Assembly: GCA_001460835.1 (NCBI GenBank)
Contig: CYKH01001749.1
Coordinates: forward strand, 3,578 to 34,203
DNA from: Bodo saltans
Lineage: Eukaryota; Euglenozoa; Kinetoplastea; Eubodonida; Bodonidae
DNA: 30,626 nt
Reading direction: 5' to 3'
Part shown: piece after piece, positions 1 to 9,200 of the stretch
Numbering within the stretch: the stretch's first letter is position 1
How the letters are laid out: every line of letters starts with the position of its first letter
Notes under the pieces: model-generated
What the model was told of the DNA's origin: nothing
What the model saw: the letters and a program-made list of their open reading frames with translations, nothing else
The model's database searches: none
Translations under genes and position numbers: made by a program

Positions 1-288
1 GACTTCAAAACAAACACCTTCAGCTCAACTCTATTCAAAAAACCCATAATCATGTTTTTTTTTTCAACGAGAAAGAAACAATCAAAGAAAATAAAACAAC
101 AACAAGAACAAAAACAACAACAACAAACAAGAAAGCCTTTGAACACACGCGGATGGATAAACGCGAAGAATGTGAAATCAGCATTCGCACACACAAACCG
201 CCCAAAAAAGAAACAAAAAAATCACCCAGCAACAGATAGGACTTCAAAACAAACACCTCTCAACTCTATTCAAAAAACCCATAATCAT
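1..288. repeat. Direct repeat pair, 53 and 49 bp, period 239
   Basis: Bases 1-53 and 240-288 are the same sequence except that four bases near position 20 of the first copy are missing from the second. Both copies begin gacttcaaaacaaacacct and end aaaaaacccataatcat. The 186 bases between them do not recur after the second copy, so this is a two-copy dispersed repeat and not a visible tandem array. The first copy touches the window edge and may extend further left. Confidence 0.85.
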
Positions 289-621
289 CGATGGATGCAA
301 CGCAAACAAAACAACCAACACCAAACTAAAAATGAACAGAACAAAGAAAATAAATGAGAAGAGAAAAAACACACACAAAAAAGCCGTGTGCGTTTACCTT
401 TGATGACCACCAACGGTTCTTGATTGACAAACGCTTTCCTATCACGTTGTTCTCATACATACACACGACAGGGAAGGGTCCATTATTGTCTACAATAATT
501 TGGACAACTAATTCCCGTCTTGCACAAAAACACACAAACAGCCACATCAAACAAAAATACCGCTGGATCTCAGCCGAAACGGACTCAAGTTGAATCTTGT
601 GAGTCCGAAATGTTGTCACAA
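1..621. other. A-rich leader/intergenic region without a supported gene
   Basis: This stretch is dominated by A and CAA-rich sequence on the + strand. Open frames exist on both strands (for example 52-357 and 354-593 on +), but their products are low-complexity and Q/K/N-rich or unlike any family I know, and none has a clear pyrimidine-tract/AG acceptor before its ATG. It probably holds the 3' UTR of a gene left of the window and the spacer before the first carrier gene. The only clear structure is the direct repeat listed separately. Confidence 0.6.
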
Positions 622-651
622 TCTGTTGTTGTTGATTTCCGGTGCTCTGAG
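622..651 (+). promoter_or_regulatory. Predicted trans-splice acceptor for the first carrier
   Basis: A pyrimidine-rich tract at 622-648 is followed by AG at 650-651. The first ATG after this AG is at 685 and opens the carrier frame. This is the main reason for choosing that start over the upstream in-frame ATGs. Confidence 0.5.
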
Positions 652-684
652 ACCCACGCTGTCCTAGCGCACAGTGGCACTTCC

Positions 685-1710
685 ATGAGGCGCTTCGCCG
701 CAGCGTTCGCCTCTCGCTCAACCGAGATGAAAAAGACTCTGTCTACCTCTCCCCTGCTGCAGACGGTAGTGGCAGGTGGATGTGCCGGCGCTGTAAGTCG
801 CACGCTGACTGCTCCTCTGGATCGTATGAAAGTACTTGCGCAAGAAGGAAGAGTTCTTCGCCACATCCAACAAGGGTCCTCACCATACGGCGGTGCTGCC
901 ACCAGCGTTGGAGCCAAGGAGCTGTTCTTGTACTTGTACCGCACTGGGGGTGCTGCCGCTTTTTGGCGCGGCAACGGCGTGAACTGCTTGAAGGCGGGCC
1001 CTGAGCAAGCTGCGGCGTTCACTGCGAGACAGTTCTACCTCCCACTTGTGTGCGCGGATGTCTCGAAGCCAACCTTTGGTGAGAACTGCGCCGTTGGTTC
1101 CCTCGCTGGACTGTCTGCTCAAGCCCTCCTGTATCCTATGGAGGTGGTGAAGACACGCATGGCCGTTGCAGATGCACACGAGTACGGCGGCATTATGGAC
1201 TGCTTCCGGCAAAGCATCCAACGAGGAGGCGTCCGAGATTTGTACGTGGGACTGTTCGCCAACGCTGTTGGTATCATTCCTCACCGCGGTTTGGAGATGG
1301 GAACCTTCTTCACCCTCGAGCGGATCGTTCGCCAACGTTATTTCTCCTCGCCACGACATGAAGTTTCCAACACCACCAAGTACAGCAGCAAATCGTCATC
1401 GTCATCATCCAATCACAAGTCGACACCTCTGCCCATCTATGCGACTCTTGGCATCAGTTTCACGGCATCTCTTGTCAGCCAAGTTGTCACCTACCCACTT
1501 AACCTCGTCAGAACGAAGCTGCAGACACAAGGCGTGAATGGGAGGCCAGTGTTGTACAAGGGGATTGCAGACTGCGTCACCCAAGTGTGGCGAGAGGAGG
1601 GCGCCCGAGGCTTGTTCTCCGGCATCGTGCCCAACATGATGAAATCACTGCCAGCATCCATGTTGATGTACTTGACGTTCTCGTCGGTGATGAACGCCCT
1701 CCAGCAGTAA
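685..1710 (+). CDS. Mitochondrial carrier (SLC25) family protein, ATP-Mg/Pi-carrier-like
   Basis: This 341-residue protein has the three-repeat SLC25 layout of the mitochondrial inner membrane. The PX[DE]XX[KR] signatures lie at P44 (PLDRMK), P151 (PMEVVK) and P271 (PLNLVR); the third has N where an acidic residue is usual. The stretch GAVSRTLTAPLDRMKVL and the later FWRGNGVN motif resemble the calcium-dependent ATP-Mg/phosphate carriers (SLC25A23/24/25), but there is no EF-hand extension, so the substrate is uncertain: an adenine nucleotide or another phosphorylated cofactor is likely. A serine-rich, microsatellite-encoded loop (around residues 231-245) separates repeats two and three. The frame is open upstream to an ATG at 520, but the predicted acceptor at 650-651 favours the ATG at 685. 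SLC25 membership is firm; the subgroup is inference. Confidence 0.9.
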   Translation: MRRFAAAFASRSTEMKKTLSTSPLLQTVVAGGCAGAVSRTLTAPLDRMKVLAQEGRVLRHIQQGSSPYGGAATSVGAKELFLYLYRTGGAAAFWRGNGVNCLKAGPEQAAAFTARQFYLPLVCADVSKPTFGENCAVGSLAGLSAQALLYPMEVVKTRMAVADAHEYGGIMDCFRQSIQRGGVRDLYVGLFANAVGIIPHRGLEMGTFFTLERIVRQRYFSSPRHEVSNTTKYSSKSSSSSSNHKSTPLPIYATLGISFTASLVSQVVTYPLNLVRTKLQTQGVNGRPVLYKGIADCVTQVWREEGARGLFSGIVPNMMKSLPASMLMYLTFSSVMNALQQ

Positions 1711-1732
1711 AAAGCAGCCAAAATGGCCGTAC

Positions 1733-1779
1733 CTCTAGAATTGGCAAACCAAAACTTCGCAGGTTTGCCTTTTCTAGAA
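1733..1779 (+). promoter_or_regulatory. Stem-loop in the 3' UTR of the first carrier
   Basis: The arms 1734-1750 (tctagaattggcaaacc) and 1762-1778 pair over 7 and 8 bp on either side of a two-base internal mismatch, around an 11-nt loop. It begins 23 bases after the carrier stop codon, so it would sit early in that mRNA's 3' UTR. Its function is unknown. Confidence 0.6.
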
Positions 1780-1824
1780 CAAGAAAACGAGAACTTCCCG
1801 CTCTTTTCGCTTTTTGCAAGTTAA

Positions 1825-1860
1825 TTTTCTCTTTGTTTGCCCCCCTCTCTTGAATTTTAG
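1825..1860 (+). promoter_or_regulatory. Strong predicted trans-splice acceptor for the small 1897 gene
   Basis: A long pyrimidine tract (ttttctctttgtttgccccc and onward, 1825-1854) ends in AG at 1859-1860. The next ATG is at 1897. It is the cleanest acceptor-like signal in this part of the window and argues that the small downstream ORF is a separate mRNA. Confidence 0.6.
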
Positions 1861-1896
1861 ATTTTGTAGACCACTAGATTACACCAGAACAAGAAA

Positions 1897-2163
1897 ATGC
1901 GAAAGCTACAATCGCATACAAACATACTACGCGTTTCGCATCAACGTCTTCATTTATTTTTTCTTAATTTCCGCCTCCCTTCGACTTTGGTGTCCCTGTT
2001 TTATTTGGGTGGCTTGCTCGTTTCACTTGGCCTCAATCCTCTTCTTTCGAAGCGCGGAATCGTACAACACTTTCGCGGTACTGTGCGGCATGTGCAATGT
2101 TATTGGAGGAAAATTTATCAATTGCTGGAGGCTGATTTCAAGGCAACGCTAACGAAAAAGTGA
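1897..2163 (+). CDS. Small single-span membrane protein, unknown function
   Basis: This 88-residue ORF starts at the first ATG after the strong acceptor at 1859-1860, giving a predicted 36-nt 5' UTR. The N-terminal 30 residues carry several R, K and H and no acidic residues, as in a mitochondrial targeting segment. One hydrophobic span follows at about residues 31-50 (LVSLFYLGGLLVSLGL), then a basic, aromatic C-terminal tail rich in H, R, W, Y and K. That layout matches small inner-membrane subunits of kinetoplastid respiratory complexes, but I recognise no family and this role is inference. A longer overlapping ORF at 1814-2152 in another frame begins inside the pyrimidine tract and is less plausible. 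The chance that this is a fortuitous ORF remains real. Confidence 0.5.
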   Translation: MRKLQSHTNILRVSHQRLHLFFLNFRLPSTLVSLFYLGGLLVSLGLNPLLSKRGIVQHFRGTVRHVQCYWRKIYQLLEADFKATLTKK

Positions 2164-2184
2164 CAAAGAGATACTCGAGCAGGT

Positions 2185-2203
2185 CCAGATGGCATCCATC
2201 TGG
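2185..2203 (+). promoter_or_regulatory. Perfect 8-bp hairpin
   Basis: Bases 2185-2192 (ccagatgg) and 2196-2203 (ccatctgg) are exact reverse complements separated by three bases. The hairpin starts 22 bases after the stop of the small membrane protein ORF, so it would lie at the beginning of that gene's 3' UTR. Confidence 0.55.
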
Positions 2204-2923
2204 TATAGAAATTTGACCTTACTCCTTGAGAAGCGTCATATATTTTCACGCAAAAAAACACAACATAACAAACGTTTGTTTTGACTGATAGAGATGCTCG
2301 CTCTTTATGTTTCGTTTCGTTAGGTCCGTGCAAGATGAATGCAAAGATATTTTCCCCTGACGTGCACATTTGCTAGTAGTGGTTAACGTGTTGTCGCGCA
2401 CCTTTGAGGAGGAGGAGTGACGTCAAACAACGTAGCTTTGCCAAGATGGAGTACTTCACTTTTTAATTCTTTTTCATCATTTTTTTTCCCCGAATGATGC
2501 AGGGTAGAGAGTTTAGATGCGTGCTTTTGAGTGGTTGTTTTGGTGACTTTTTTTTCCATTTGGGGGATCAGTTTTTTTTTTCTTCGCTGCGCACTGTACT
2601 TCAAAGCAGAGTTCGTCCCCTCTCCCGTCTGTGACACGTTATCGCAATTTCTTGTTTTTTCCGTTCGTGGAGAAACCACACAAAAGAAACGAGAAAACAC
2701 TTCCTTTGAACGAATGAACAAGAAATTGAGTGGCACAGCAACAGTTTTCTCCCTTTCCCACAATAACACAAACAAAACAAACAATCATTTTAAAACCGCG
2801 CAAAACCCCCCAAAGAAAACACTGCTCAAAAGAGTTATTAGACCTGGTAAAATGAAATGAAAAAAATTACACAAGCGCCGAAGGTCAATGATACAGCGAT
2901 TCTTAACTCTTTTGCATTACAAT

Positions 2924-2949
2924 GCCTTCTCTTGGGGTTTTCGCTCAAG
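2924..2949 (+). promoter_or_regulatory. Predicted trans-splice acceptor for the 2984 gene
   Basis: The tract ccttctcttggggttttcgc (2924-2943) runs to AG at 2948-2949. The next ATG is at 2984, which is taken as the start; the frame-open ATG at 2888 would lie upstream of this splice site. Confidence 0.5.
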
Positions 2950-2983
2950 GGCAGCATCAAAGAAAACAAAATACCTTGTGTGT

Positions 2984-3964
2984 ATGCCTCCAGCACAATC
3001 CGACGAGGATATCATCTTACAGGATGCACTTCGTAGCGCCACGCAGTTGCAATCGACGTTTCGGACGGTGAAGGACTACATCGATTTATACGAAGCCGCC
3101 GGTTGTCCCCGCGAACTTCTTGTCAAGCGCATCACTGGTGTTCCATCGTTTCGCCTATCCTCAAGCGCCAAGCGTCGGCGACGACGTGAAAGTGTTGCCG
3201 CAGGAGAGGCGACATCGCCAGAGCGAAATGATCAGGAGGGTGAGACCGAAGACCCTCCACGATATCACGTTGCAGTTCCTCGCGACCCTCTCCCATGCGC
3301 TAGTGTGCAGTGCCGCAGCAAAGTAGTATTGGATGGTGGTACTTCACTTTCAGGAGGGGCGATCGTTGAGAAGCGAGTCGATCTTGAAGCAACACTCGAG
3401 AAACTTCGTCTCACTGAGTCGGCACCATACAAGGAACGATGGCTTCAACAGGTGCACGAGGAGGGTCGAGCGTCCGATATTGTGCGGACAAGCAGCGCTC
3501 AACCTCACGCCATGAATGCAACAGAGCGTGAGGTGTACTTGACACTGAAGCGGCCCGATGGACGAAGAACAAAGTTCGAAGCGATTGCAAGCGAGCGGAG
3601 CCTGGCTCGCCCTGTTGCTGTGACGTTACAACGGCGTAACCCAACCAATTGCCATCGAAGCCAACACTACCCCACAGCACCATCGTCCGCGCGTCTTGAA
3701 AAACTTCCCTTTCCTGATCGGCCAAAGCCCCCTGTTACTTTGAGCGGACAAACCACATTGTCGTCACCACCGCCATCACGTCAGCCTTCCCAGAGTGGCA
3801 GTCCTTCAAAGTCCCCGTCGACCGAAGTGCAGAAGTGGAGGCAGCACATGGGCCTTGTGACGACTGAAGCGCCGTTGTACACGATTGTGGCAAAAGAGTT
3901 GGATCTTGAAAAGTCCGCGCAGGATGAGCTCTTGAAGAGCGTTGCCTCGCTGTTACGCCTTTGA
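2984..3964 (+). CDS. Hypothetical basic, low-complexity protein
   Basis: The predicted product has 326 residues and I do not recognise it. An acidic N-terminus (MPPAQSDEDIILQDAL) leads into a short helical stretch. A strongly basic cluster AKRRRRRES near residue 60 could act as a nuclear localisation signal. A P/S/T-rich low-complexity segment occupies about residues 235-288 (SPPPSRQPSQSGSPSKSPS). The last 40 residues look helical and end in LLKSVASLLRL. No signal peptide or membrane span is visible. The start at 2984 is preferred because a pyrimidine tract and AG immediately precede it. The gene is compact and co-directional with its neighbours. That it is a gene is likely; its function is unknown. 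Confidence 0.7.
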   Translation: MPPAQSDEDIILQDALRSATQLQSTFRTVKDYIDLYEAAGCPRELLVKRITGVPSFRLSSSAKRRRRRESVAAGEATSPERNDQEGETEDPPRYHVAVPRDPLPCASVQCRSKVVLDGGTSLSGGAIVEKRVDLEATLEKLRLTESAPYKERWLQQVHEEGRASDIVRTSSAQPHAMNATEREVYLTLKRPDGRRTKFEAIASERSLARPVAVTLQRRNPTNCHRSQHYPTAPSSARLEKLPFPDRPKPPVTLSGQTTLSSPPPSRQPSQSGSPSKSPSTEVQKWRQHMGLVTTEAPLYTIVAKELDLEKSAQDELLKSVASLLRL

Positions 3965-4111
3965 CGCCCCGGCAGAGTTATTTTTTGTTCCCTCCTATGA
4001 TGTTGTGTACAATTCACTGTGCTTCCTTTAAACACAGACCTTTTGAACGCGAGATATGAACAGAATGTGAGATCGTTTTCCCCTTCGATGGTAGTGTGTC
4101 AGATCGCAAAC

Positions 4112-5890
4112 ATGTCGTCGAAGGCTTCTTCTCGATCATCATCGCAGCACAGTAACGACAGCCGAGACTCTAATGACAGGACACGCGACGTAGAAGAAGT
4201 CGATGCAGCAATTCGTGTCACAACACTACCTGAAGCGCCGGATAACGCCTCTCAGTTGCTGCTGCTCGTGCTCAACGCTAGGGCACCAGCCCTTGCGGAC
4301 TTTGTATCGCAGGTTGGGCCGGCGAGATGTGCGGAGCTGTGCAGCGTAGAGCACGAACATGAAGGGAAGAAAGGAACCGTCTTCTATTTCGCTGCAAGGA
4401 AAAATGAGCGCGCGGTGCTTCGAACGCTAGGAACGGGATGCTGTGGAACAAGTCCATCGTCGCCGACGGCACAAAACTTCAACCCACCCTCACCTATGAA
4501 TAACAACAGCAATGCTGCTTACTTTCCAGCTGATGCAGCAACTGTTCTCGCCCCACTTGTCATGCCTGCCGTTCGTAAAATGATCGAAGAGGAAAAGTAT
4601 TCCGTTGTTGTGTTTCTCCTCAGTTTATGCCCTGCGGTCAGTTGTCAGTTGGTGAATGCCGAGAAGGGCGACATAATCCTACACGCATTGTGCCGCTGCC
4701 CATCGGTGCCATCATGGTGCATTCAAGATGTGCTAGCTCTTCACGTGGGGCTGCTGCCACCAAAGGGCAGCAGCGACGGCCGAAGCCCAACTCCATCGTC
4801 ATTCAATAACACGATGCGCTCATCGAATCATGGGCGGAGCGTGTCCCCAACTCGCGCCGCTTCACGAGCGGGAGCTGCTGGACTTTCGTCGCCAGCGCAT
4901 AAAGCTCGAAAGCTGCCTCACATCAACCAGTTGAATGCGAAGGGCCTTTCTGCTTTGCACATTGCGGCGACGCACATCAAAGGACTGGCTGGTGGAGAAA
5001 TCGCAAACATGTTGTTGCGCCACGGTGCGGATGAGAAATTATTGACACCTGACGGAAAAACGGTTCTTCACATTTGCCTAAACGGCCACATCCGTGCGCA
5101 GCTCGGCATTGTGCGATCCCGTCATCGTGGCATCGAGGCGACACTGGACGACGAGGTGAAGCAAAAGATTGATGAATGCCCGAACAGTGATGCATTCCCT
5201 GTGCTGCCTGACATCGTAGAGGAGGAAACCCCGCCTGGTGGAAATGCTGGCACCAAGGCAGCAGCAAGTGAGGCAGCAGCAGCAAATGAGGACGATGAGG
5301 GTGGGAGGAAAAAAGGAGATCCCCTTTCTGCGGAGGATGAAGAGGCGCTGGTGCAACGGTTGTACGACCAGAGCATCCGCTCCAAATCCAACTGGTTCGA
5401 TGGAAAATATCGCGAAATTGAAGAACTGGACCAGCAACGCTACCACGCCAAGCAGCTTGCGGCGGATGAGGTAGAAGCCTCTGTCGCTCGCTTGTATCAA
5501 GAATCTATTGACAAACAAGCAGAAACGGTCTCAGGGCTCAATGAGAAGTACCTGAAGGAACGACCCCCAGGGCCTGCCATTGAGCCAGAAGAGTTAGAGG
5601 CCGCGTGCCAGCGATTGTGCCAAGGGTCGTTGGACAAGAAAGTCACCATTCGAAAAGAACTCCAAGACAAGTTTTACCCTCCCGCAGAGCGGAAGAAGCT
5701 GAGCAAGAGCACCATGGCGGACTCTGCCCTTCGCTTGTGCACTGCTAGTCAAGAGAAGACCGCTCAGGAGATGACAAAGCTGCACGAGACGTACTGCGGA
5801 GGCGCGAAGGGACGATTTAACGGTGGAAACGGACCACTGTCTAAGGACCAAATCAAAGCTTTAGGTGATCGCTTGTCCAAGAAGGCGTAA
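4112..5890 (+). CDS. Ankyrin-repeat protein with five phased C-terminal repeats
   Basis: This 592-residue protein starts at the ATG after the tract ttttccccttc and AG at 4101-4102. The frame is open further left, but the earlier in-frame ATG at 4088 precedes that AG. The S/R-rich N-terminus is followed by degenerate ankyrin-like helical pairs and two clear ankyrin repeats at about residues 274-334 (KGLSALHIAA, GKTVLHICLNG). After an A/E-rich linker the C-terminus holds five evenly spaced units beginning RLYDQS (416), RLYQES (460), RLCQGS (501), RLCTAS (541) and RLSKKA (587). Each full unit has a Y or F about 17-20 residues after its start and is rich in K and E, suggesting stacked helices. 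The architecture suggests a scaffold, perhaps cytoskeletal, but no direct evidence gives a function. Confidence 0.85.
   Translation: MSSKASSRSSSQHSNDSRDSNDRTRDVEEVDAAIRVTTLPEAPDNASQLLLLVLNARAPALADFVSQVGPARCAELCSVEHEHEGKKGTVFYFAARKNERAVLRTLGTGCCGTSPSSPTAQNFNPPSPMNNNSNAAYFPADAATVLAPLVMPAVRKMIEEEKYSVVVFLLSLCPAVSCQLVNAEKGDIILHALCRCPSVPSWCIQDVLALHVGLLPPKGSSDGRSPTPSSFNNTMRSSNHGRSVSPTRAASRAGAAGLSSPAHKARKLPHINQLNAKGLSALHIAATHIKGLAGGEIANMLLRHGADEKLLTPDGKTVLHICLNGHIRAQLGIVRSRHRGIEATLDDEVKQKIDECPNSDAFPVLPDIVEEETPPGGNAGTKAAASEAAAANEDDEGGRKKGDPLSAEDEEALVQRLYDQSIRSKSNWFDGKYREIEELDQQRYHAKQLAADEVEASVARLYQESIDKQAETVSGLNEKYLKERPPGPAIEPEELEAACQRLCQGSLDKKVTIRKELQDKFYPPAERKKLSKSTMADSALRLCTASQEKTAQEMTKLHETYCGGAKGRFNGGNGPLSKDQIKALGDRLSKKA
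5357..5890 (+). repeat. Five in-frame repeats with RL[YC]xxS starts, period 40-46 residues
   Basis: Within the ankyrin protein, R-L-[YC]-x-x-S starts recur at residues 416, 460, 501 and 541, with a truncated fifth RLS at 587, giving spacings of 44, 41, 40 and 46 residues. The DNA copies are strongly diverged, so this is an old protein repeat held by selection, not a recent DNA duplication. Confidence 0.8.
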
Positions 5891-6213
5891 AGAAGACGGA
5901 TGTAGACTTCCCTGTGAGGAGAAAGATCGTCCACCGCAAAATAGCAGGTAGATGTTTGATATCTGTGGGTGCAGCTCAGAATGGCTGCCGTTTTTGTACT
6001 TTATAGGAGTTCACCGCTCAATCGTTGATCTGTTTGTTTTCGTTTTTTTTGATGAAACCCAACTAAACACGAAAACCTTCCGTGTGTGTGCTGTACAATC
6101 CCGCAATCATTCGTTGGTTGAGAGATCTCTTTTGGGTCCCTCTGACGACGTTATAGTGCCACATTTATCTCAATGGTTGTTCGATAGGATCTGCACACAG
6201 TTTAAAGAAGAAA
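5891..6213 (+). other. Spacer between the ankyrin and THADA-like genes
   Basis: This 323-base spacer contains a T-rich tract at 6031-6050 and, near its right end, AG at 6199-6200 just before the next ATG at 6214. An 89-codon ORF starting at 5952 overlaps the THADA start by 8 bases. It has no convincing acceptor of its own and its hydrophobic stretch is the translated T-rich tract, so I do not call it. Confidence 0.5.
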
Positions 6214-9200
6214 ATGACTAACACTGAAGTTGACTTCGCTGCTGAGCGCCGCCAACTTCGCCGCCCAGATGGGTCGACCATCACGCTCCCTCCACAGTTG
6301 CAGGACAGACTTGAGACATGCGTGCAGCTGCTACGCAATGCCAGTGAAGGCGAGCATTCGTCATCACTAGCACTGTCTTTGATATTGGATGAGATCGTCA
6401 GCGCGACATCGGCCGACGTTCACATCAAGAAGATCTCCCAACTCTCACCGCACCTTCAAGCGCTGAGCAGCAGCAATGCCTCCACGGCAATGGCTGCTAT
6501 TGCACGTTACTTCGTATTTTCTTGGCTGCTGGACTGCCGTGTGCGGTACGCCCATAAAGCCCTCATCGGCATCGCTAGGACGTTCTTCTTCTCCAATGTT
6601 CACGACAGCCCTTTCAACTTGCTGATTGAGGAGCTGTTCACCCTCGACATCATTCGCGCGTCCAAGGAGATGATTGTGGCCTGTCGTACTGCACCCACGC
6701 TCAATGCAGAGACGTTGTCGAGTCACCGTGATGCCTTCGTGCATCTCATGAATTGCATGGATTCTATCACTGTGACCCTCGTCCCAGTGTACCGGAGTGT
6801 CTTCGAGCGGTGCTTCGCTGCGACGTTGCCGCTTCTGGGTGAGTCTGTCAACTGGGCACTGAACTCAGCGCTTGTGAACGCTGCGTCAACCGCTCCGACA
6901 ACAACGAGTACCAATAACAATAACAAGCGTAGTCGATCACCTGATCGCGAAGAGGGCAGAGAAGACACAGCGCCGAGCGGCGGTAGCAACGCCACAACTG
7001 TTGTCCTAGCGCGTGTTTTCGGTGAGGATGTCGATTTGCTTCGCTTTTTTGTTCGAGTGACAGCGACTCACGTGCATAAGTTTATGCAGTTGCCTCACTG
7101 CGTAGCACCGCTGTTTGACGAGTCGTCCTCATCGACCATCGAGTCCCAAGATGGACTCACTGGCGTCCTCTGTGGCGCTGCTCGCATGCTCTCCACTCCC
7201 ATGCTTCCCAAAGACGTCCTCAACGCTGCAGGGTTACTTGTCGCTTCCACGTTGACACTACGTTCGTTGAACATCGCCGTTATTCGCTCTGCATGTGAGG
7301 CGGCATGTGCTCACCGTGTGAATCCGCTTTCCGAGGGAGGTAGCGTCACAGCTTACAATTGGTGGCGCCAGCACTCACGCGCGGCCCTGTTGTCATTGGT
7401 ATCGACAGCAACAACAACAACAACAGGTGTTGCTGTTCACGATGGTGGCGCGGCACATCTTTTTACGGAGGACCTTGCGGCGCTGTTCTCGCAGTTTAGC
7501 AACATCGGACGCTTTGCGTTTTTCAAAGGACTCCTGTCACACTGCCAAGCACCGATTCAAGGATCCATGGAGACCCTTCCTATGCTGCTGTTGTCCGACG
7601 ACAATGAACATCAACAACATGCGTCGTCCATCAATATTGTGCACGACGTCATTGCAGCCAACGCCGTGAGCTACACCACCGAGGTGCAAGAGCCTGATGT
7701 GCGTTTTATGGCGATTCAAACATTGGATCATGTCGTTCGGCACATCGCTGGTGTGTTGAAGTGCATTGCAGCTGAGGCGACGCGCGTGGCTGCTGCGGGA
7801 AGCACATTGAACGATTCCCTCAAGCGTTCCTTTACTCAAGTATGCTGTGCGTCCCCAAAACTAAGGACCACAGTTCAGGCCACAGTAGGGATGATCATGG
7901 CGCTGTGGGACGACCCCACTCAACAGGTATCTGGTCCCTTGTACGACACGTACCGAATCGTGCTCTCGATCAATGAAGGCATTGCCGCATGTCGCACAGC
8001 ATTGGGCGTTGCTGTTGCCTCCAACGATGAAACCGACGCTCACTTGGTGCTGAGCCCAGTCGAGGCATTGCAACAAGTGCTCGCAACCCAAAACGACCGC
8101 CGCGGGAAATACCACGCCCTCCTCGCCCTTGTAGACGTGCTACCACTTGAGGCGCTTCTGTCGCATGGAACGTCGGCTATGTCAGCGGATGCGGATGACA
8201 GCAGCAAGATGAGAGAGGCGTCGCGTATTCGTGAGTTCTGTGCTCCACTCATTGCGGGGTCGTGCAACTCAAAAATTAGCAGCGTCTGCGGTGAAGTTCT
8301 CGCCGCCATCGCGAAGAAGTCGATCGACACGTGGAATGCAGAGGACGCTACCACAACAGCATTTGACGCCTCTCGCCACAAGGACCTCGTGGAATTCTGG
8401 AGGGTTGCGTTCATGTTGCCGATTGTAGAAGCAGCTGCTGGGGGAGCGGCCTCGTTCCGCGGGTTGAACGTCTCCTCTACCCAGGCCGTCTCTAACGTCA
8501 TTGCCCACATGATGGTGCCGCTGCTCAAGCGGTGGCCAACGTTGTCGTTGGATGTCGCACTGCAGTGCGTCGTGGAGCGAGCGTCGCAAACATCATCATC
8601 ATCATCATCTGAAGGAGGATCCAACTGGACTCAAGTCGCCATTGAGGCGCTGTTTCGAGCCAGGACGTGTTTTATTGACACGTGTGCAGTGGTGCAACCC
8701 AGCAATACAACCATTTACCCACTGGTCTCCGAGGCGCTCCAGTCATACGACTACGAGTTGCGGATGACCGCATTTGGCATTGCGGCGTTGTCATTACGAG
8801 GCGCAGAACCGGTCACACCTTGGCAATGCGTCCTCGTGGAGCGGTTCATTCTGCTGAATCTGCATCAAGGCGGAGATAGCACCGCCCGGGGAGCGTTCCT
8901 ACAGAACATCGGCAAGTGGATCCGGCGATTGTCGGACAGCATCACAAGTTCCAAGACACGCACCGGCATCCCTGCAGATCCGAAGAAACAGAAACAGATG
9001 CGCAAGGCTGGTGCACAAGCACCAACGGCGGAACAAGCGCAAGCCATTGAGGCGGGCTTTCAAGTCTATGTTCACACCGTCTACGATCATGTGACGAGGT
9101 TAGTGGCGTTGTTTGCTGCGCACAGTGGAGCAACAACTGTAACGACTGCGGATGGTGCGAGCGACAACACACAATCCTTGTCCCTGGAGCGTCGCTTTGC

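Larger units (their letters stand above)
2164..2983 (+). other. Gene-poor spacer with several pyrimidine tracts
   Basis: This spacer of about 820 bases holds a perfect 8-bp hairpin near its left end and several T-rich tracts (for example 2452-2495 and 2548-2582). An AG near 2503 is followed by an ATG at 2517 that opens only nine codons. The longer open frames on either strand are low-complexity. I see no tRNA-like or other structured RNA gene. The right end carries the acceptor for the next gene. Confidence 0.5.

Noticed and set aside
52-593. Open frames on both strands in the A-rich left end (for example 52-357 and 354-593 on +, 326-721 on -)
   Set aside because: Products are low-complexity or unrelated to any family, no acceptor precedes the ATGs, and the frames follow from base composition.
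5952-6221. 89-codon ORF overlapping the THADA-like start
   Set aside because: Its hydrophobic core is the translation of the T-rich tract before THADA, and no convincing acceptor precedes it; more likely 5' UTR sequence.
7405-8612. CAA and ATC trinucleotide runs (7407-7425 and 8590-8610)
   Set aside because: They are short, in frame, and encode ordinary T- and S-rich loops of the THADA-like protein; not worth calling as separate repeats.
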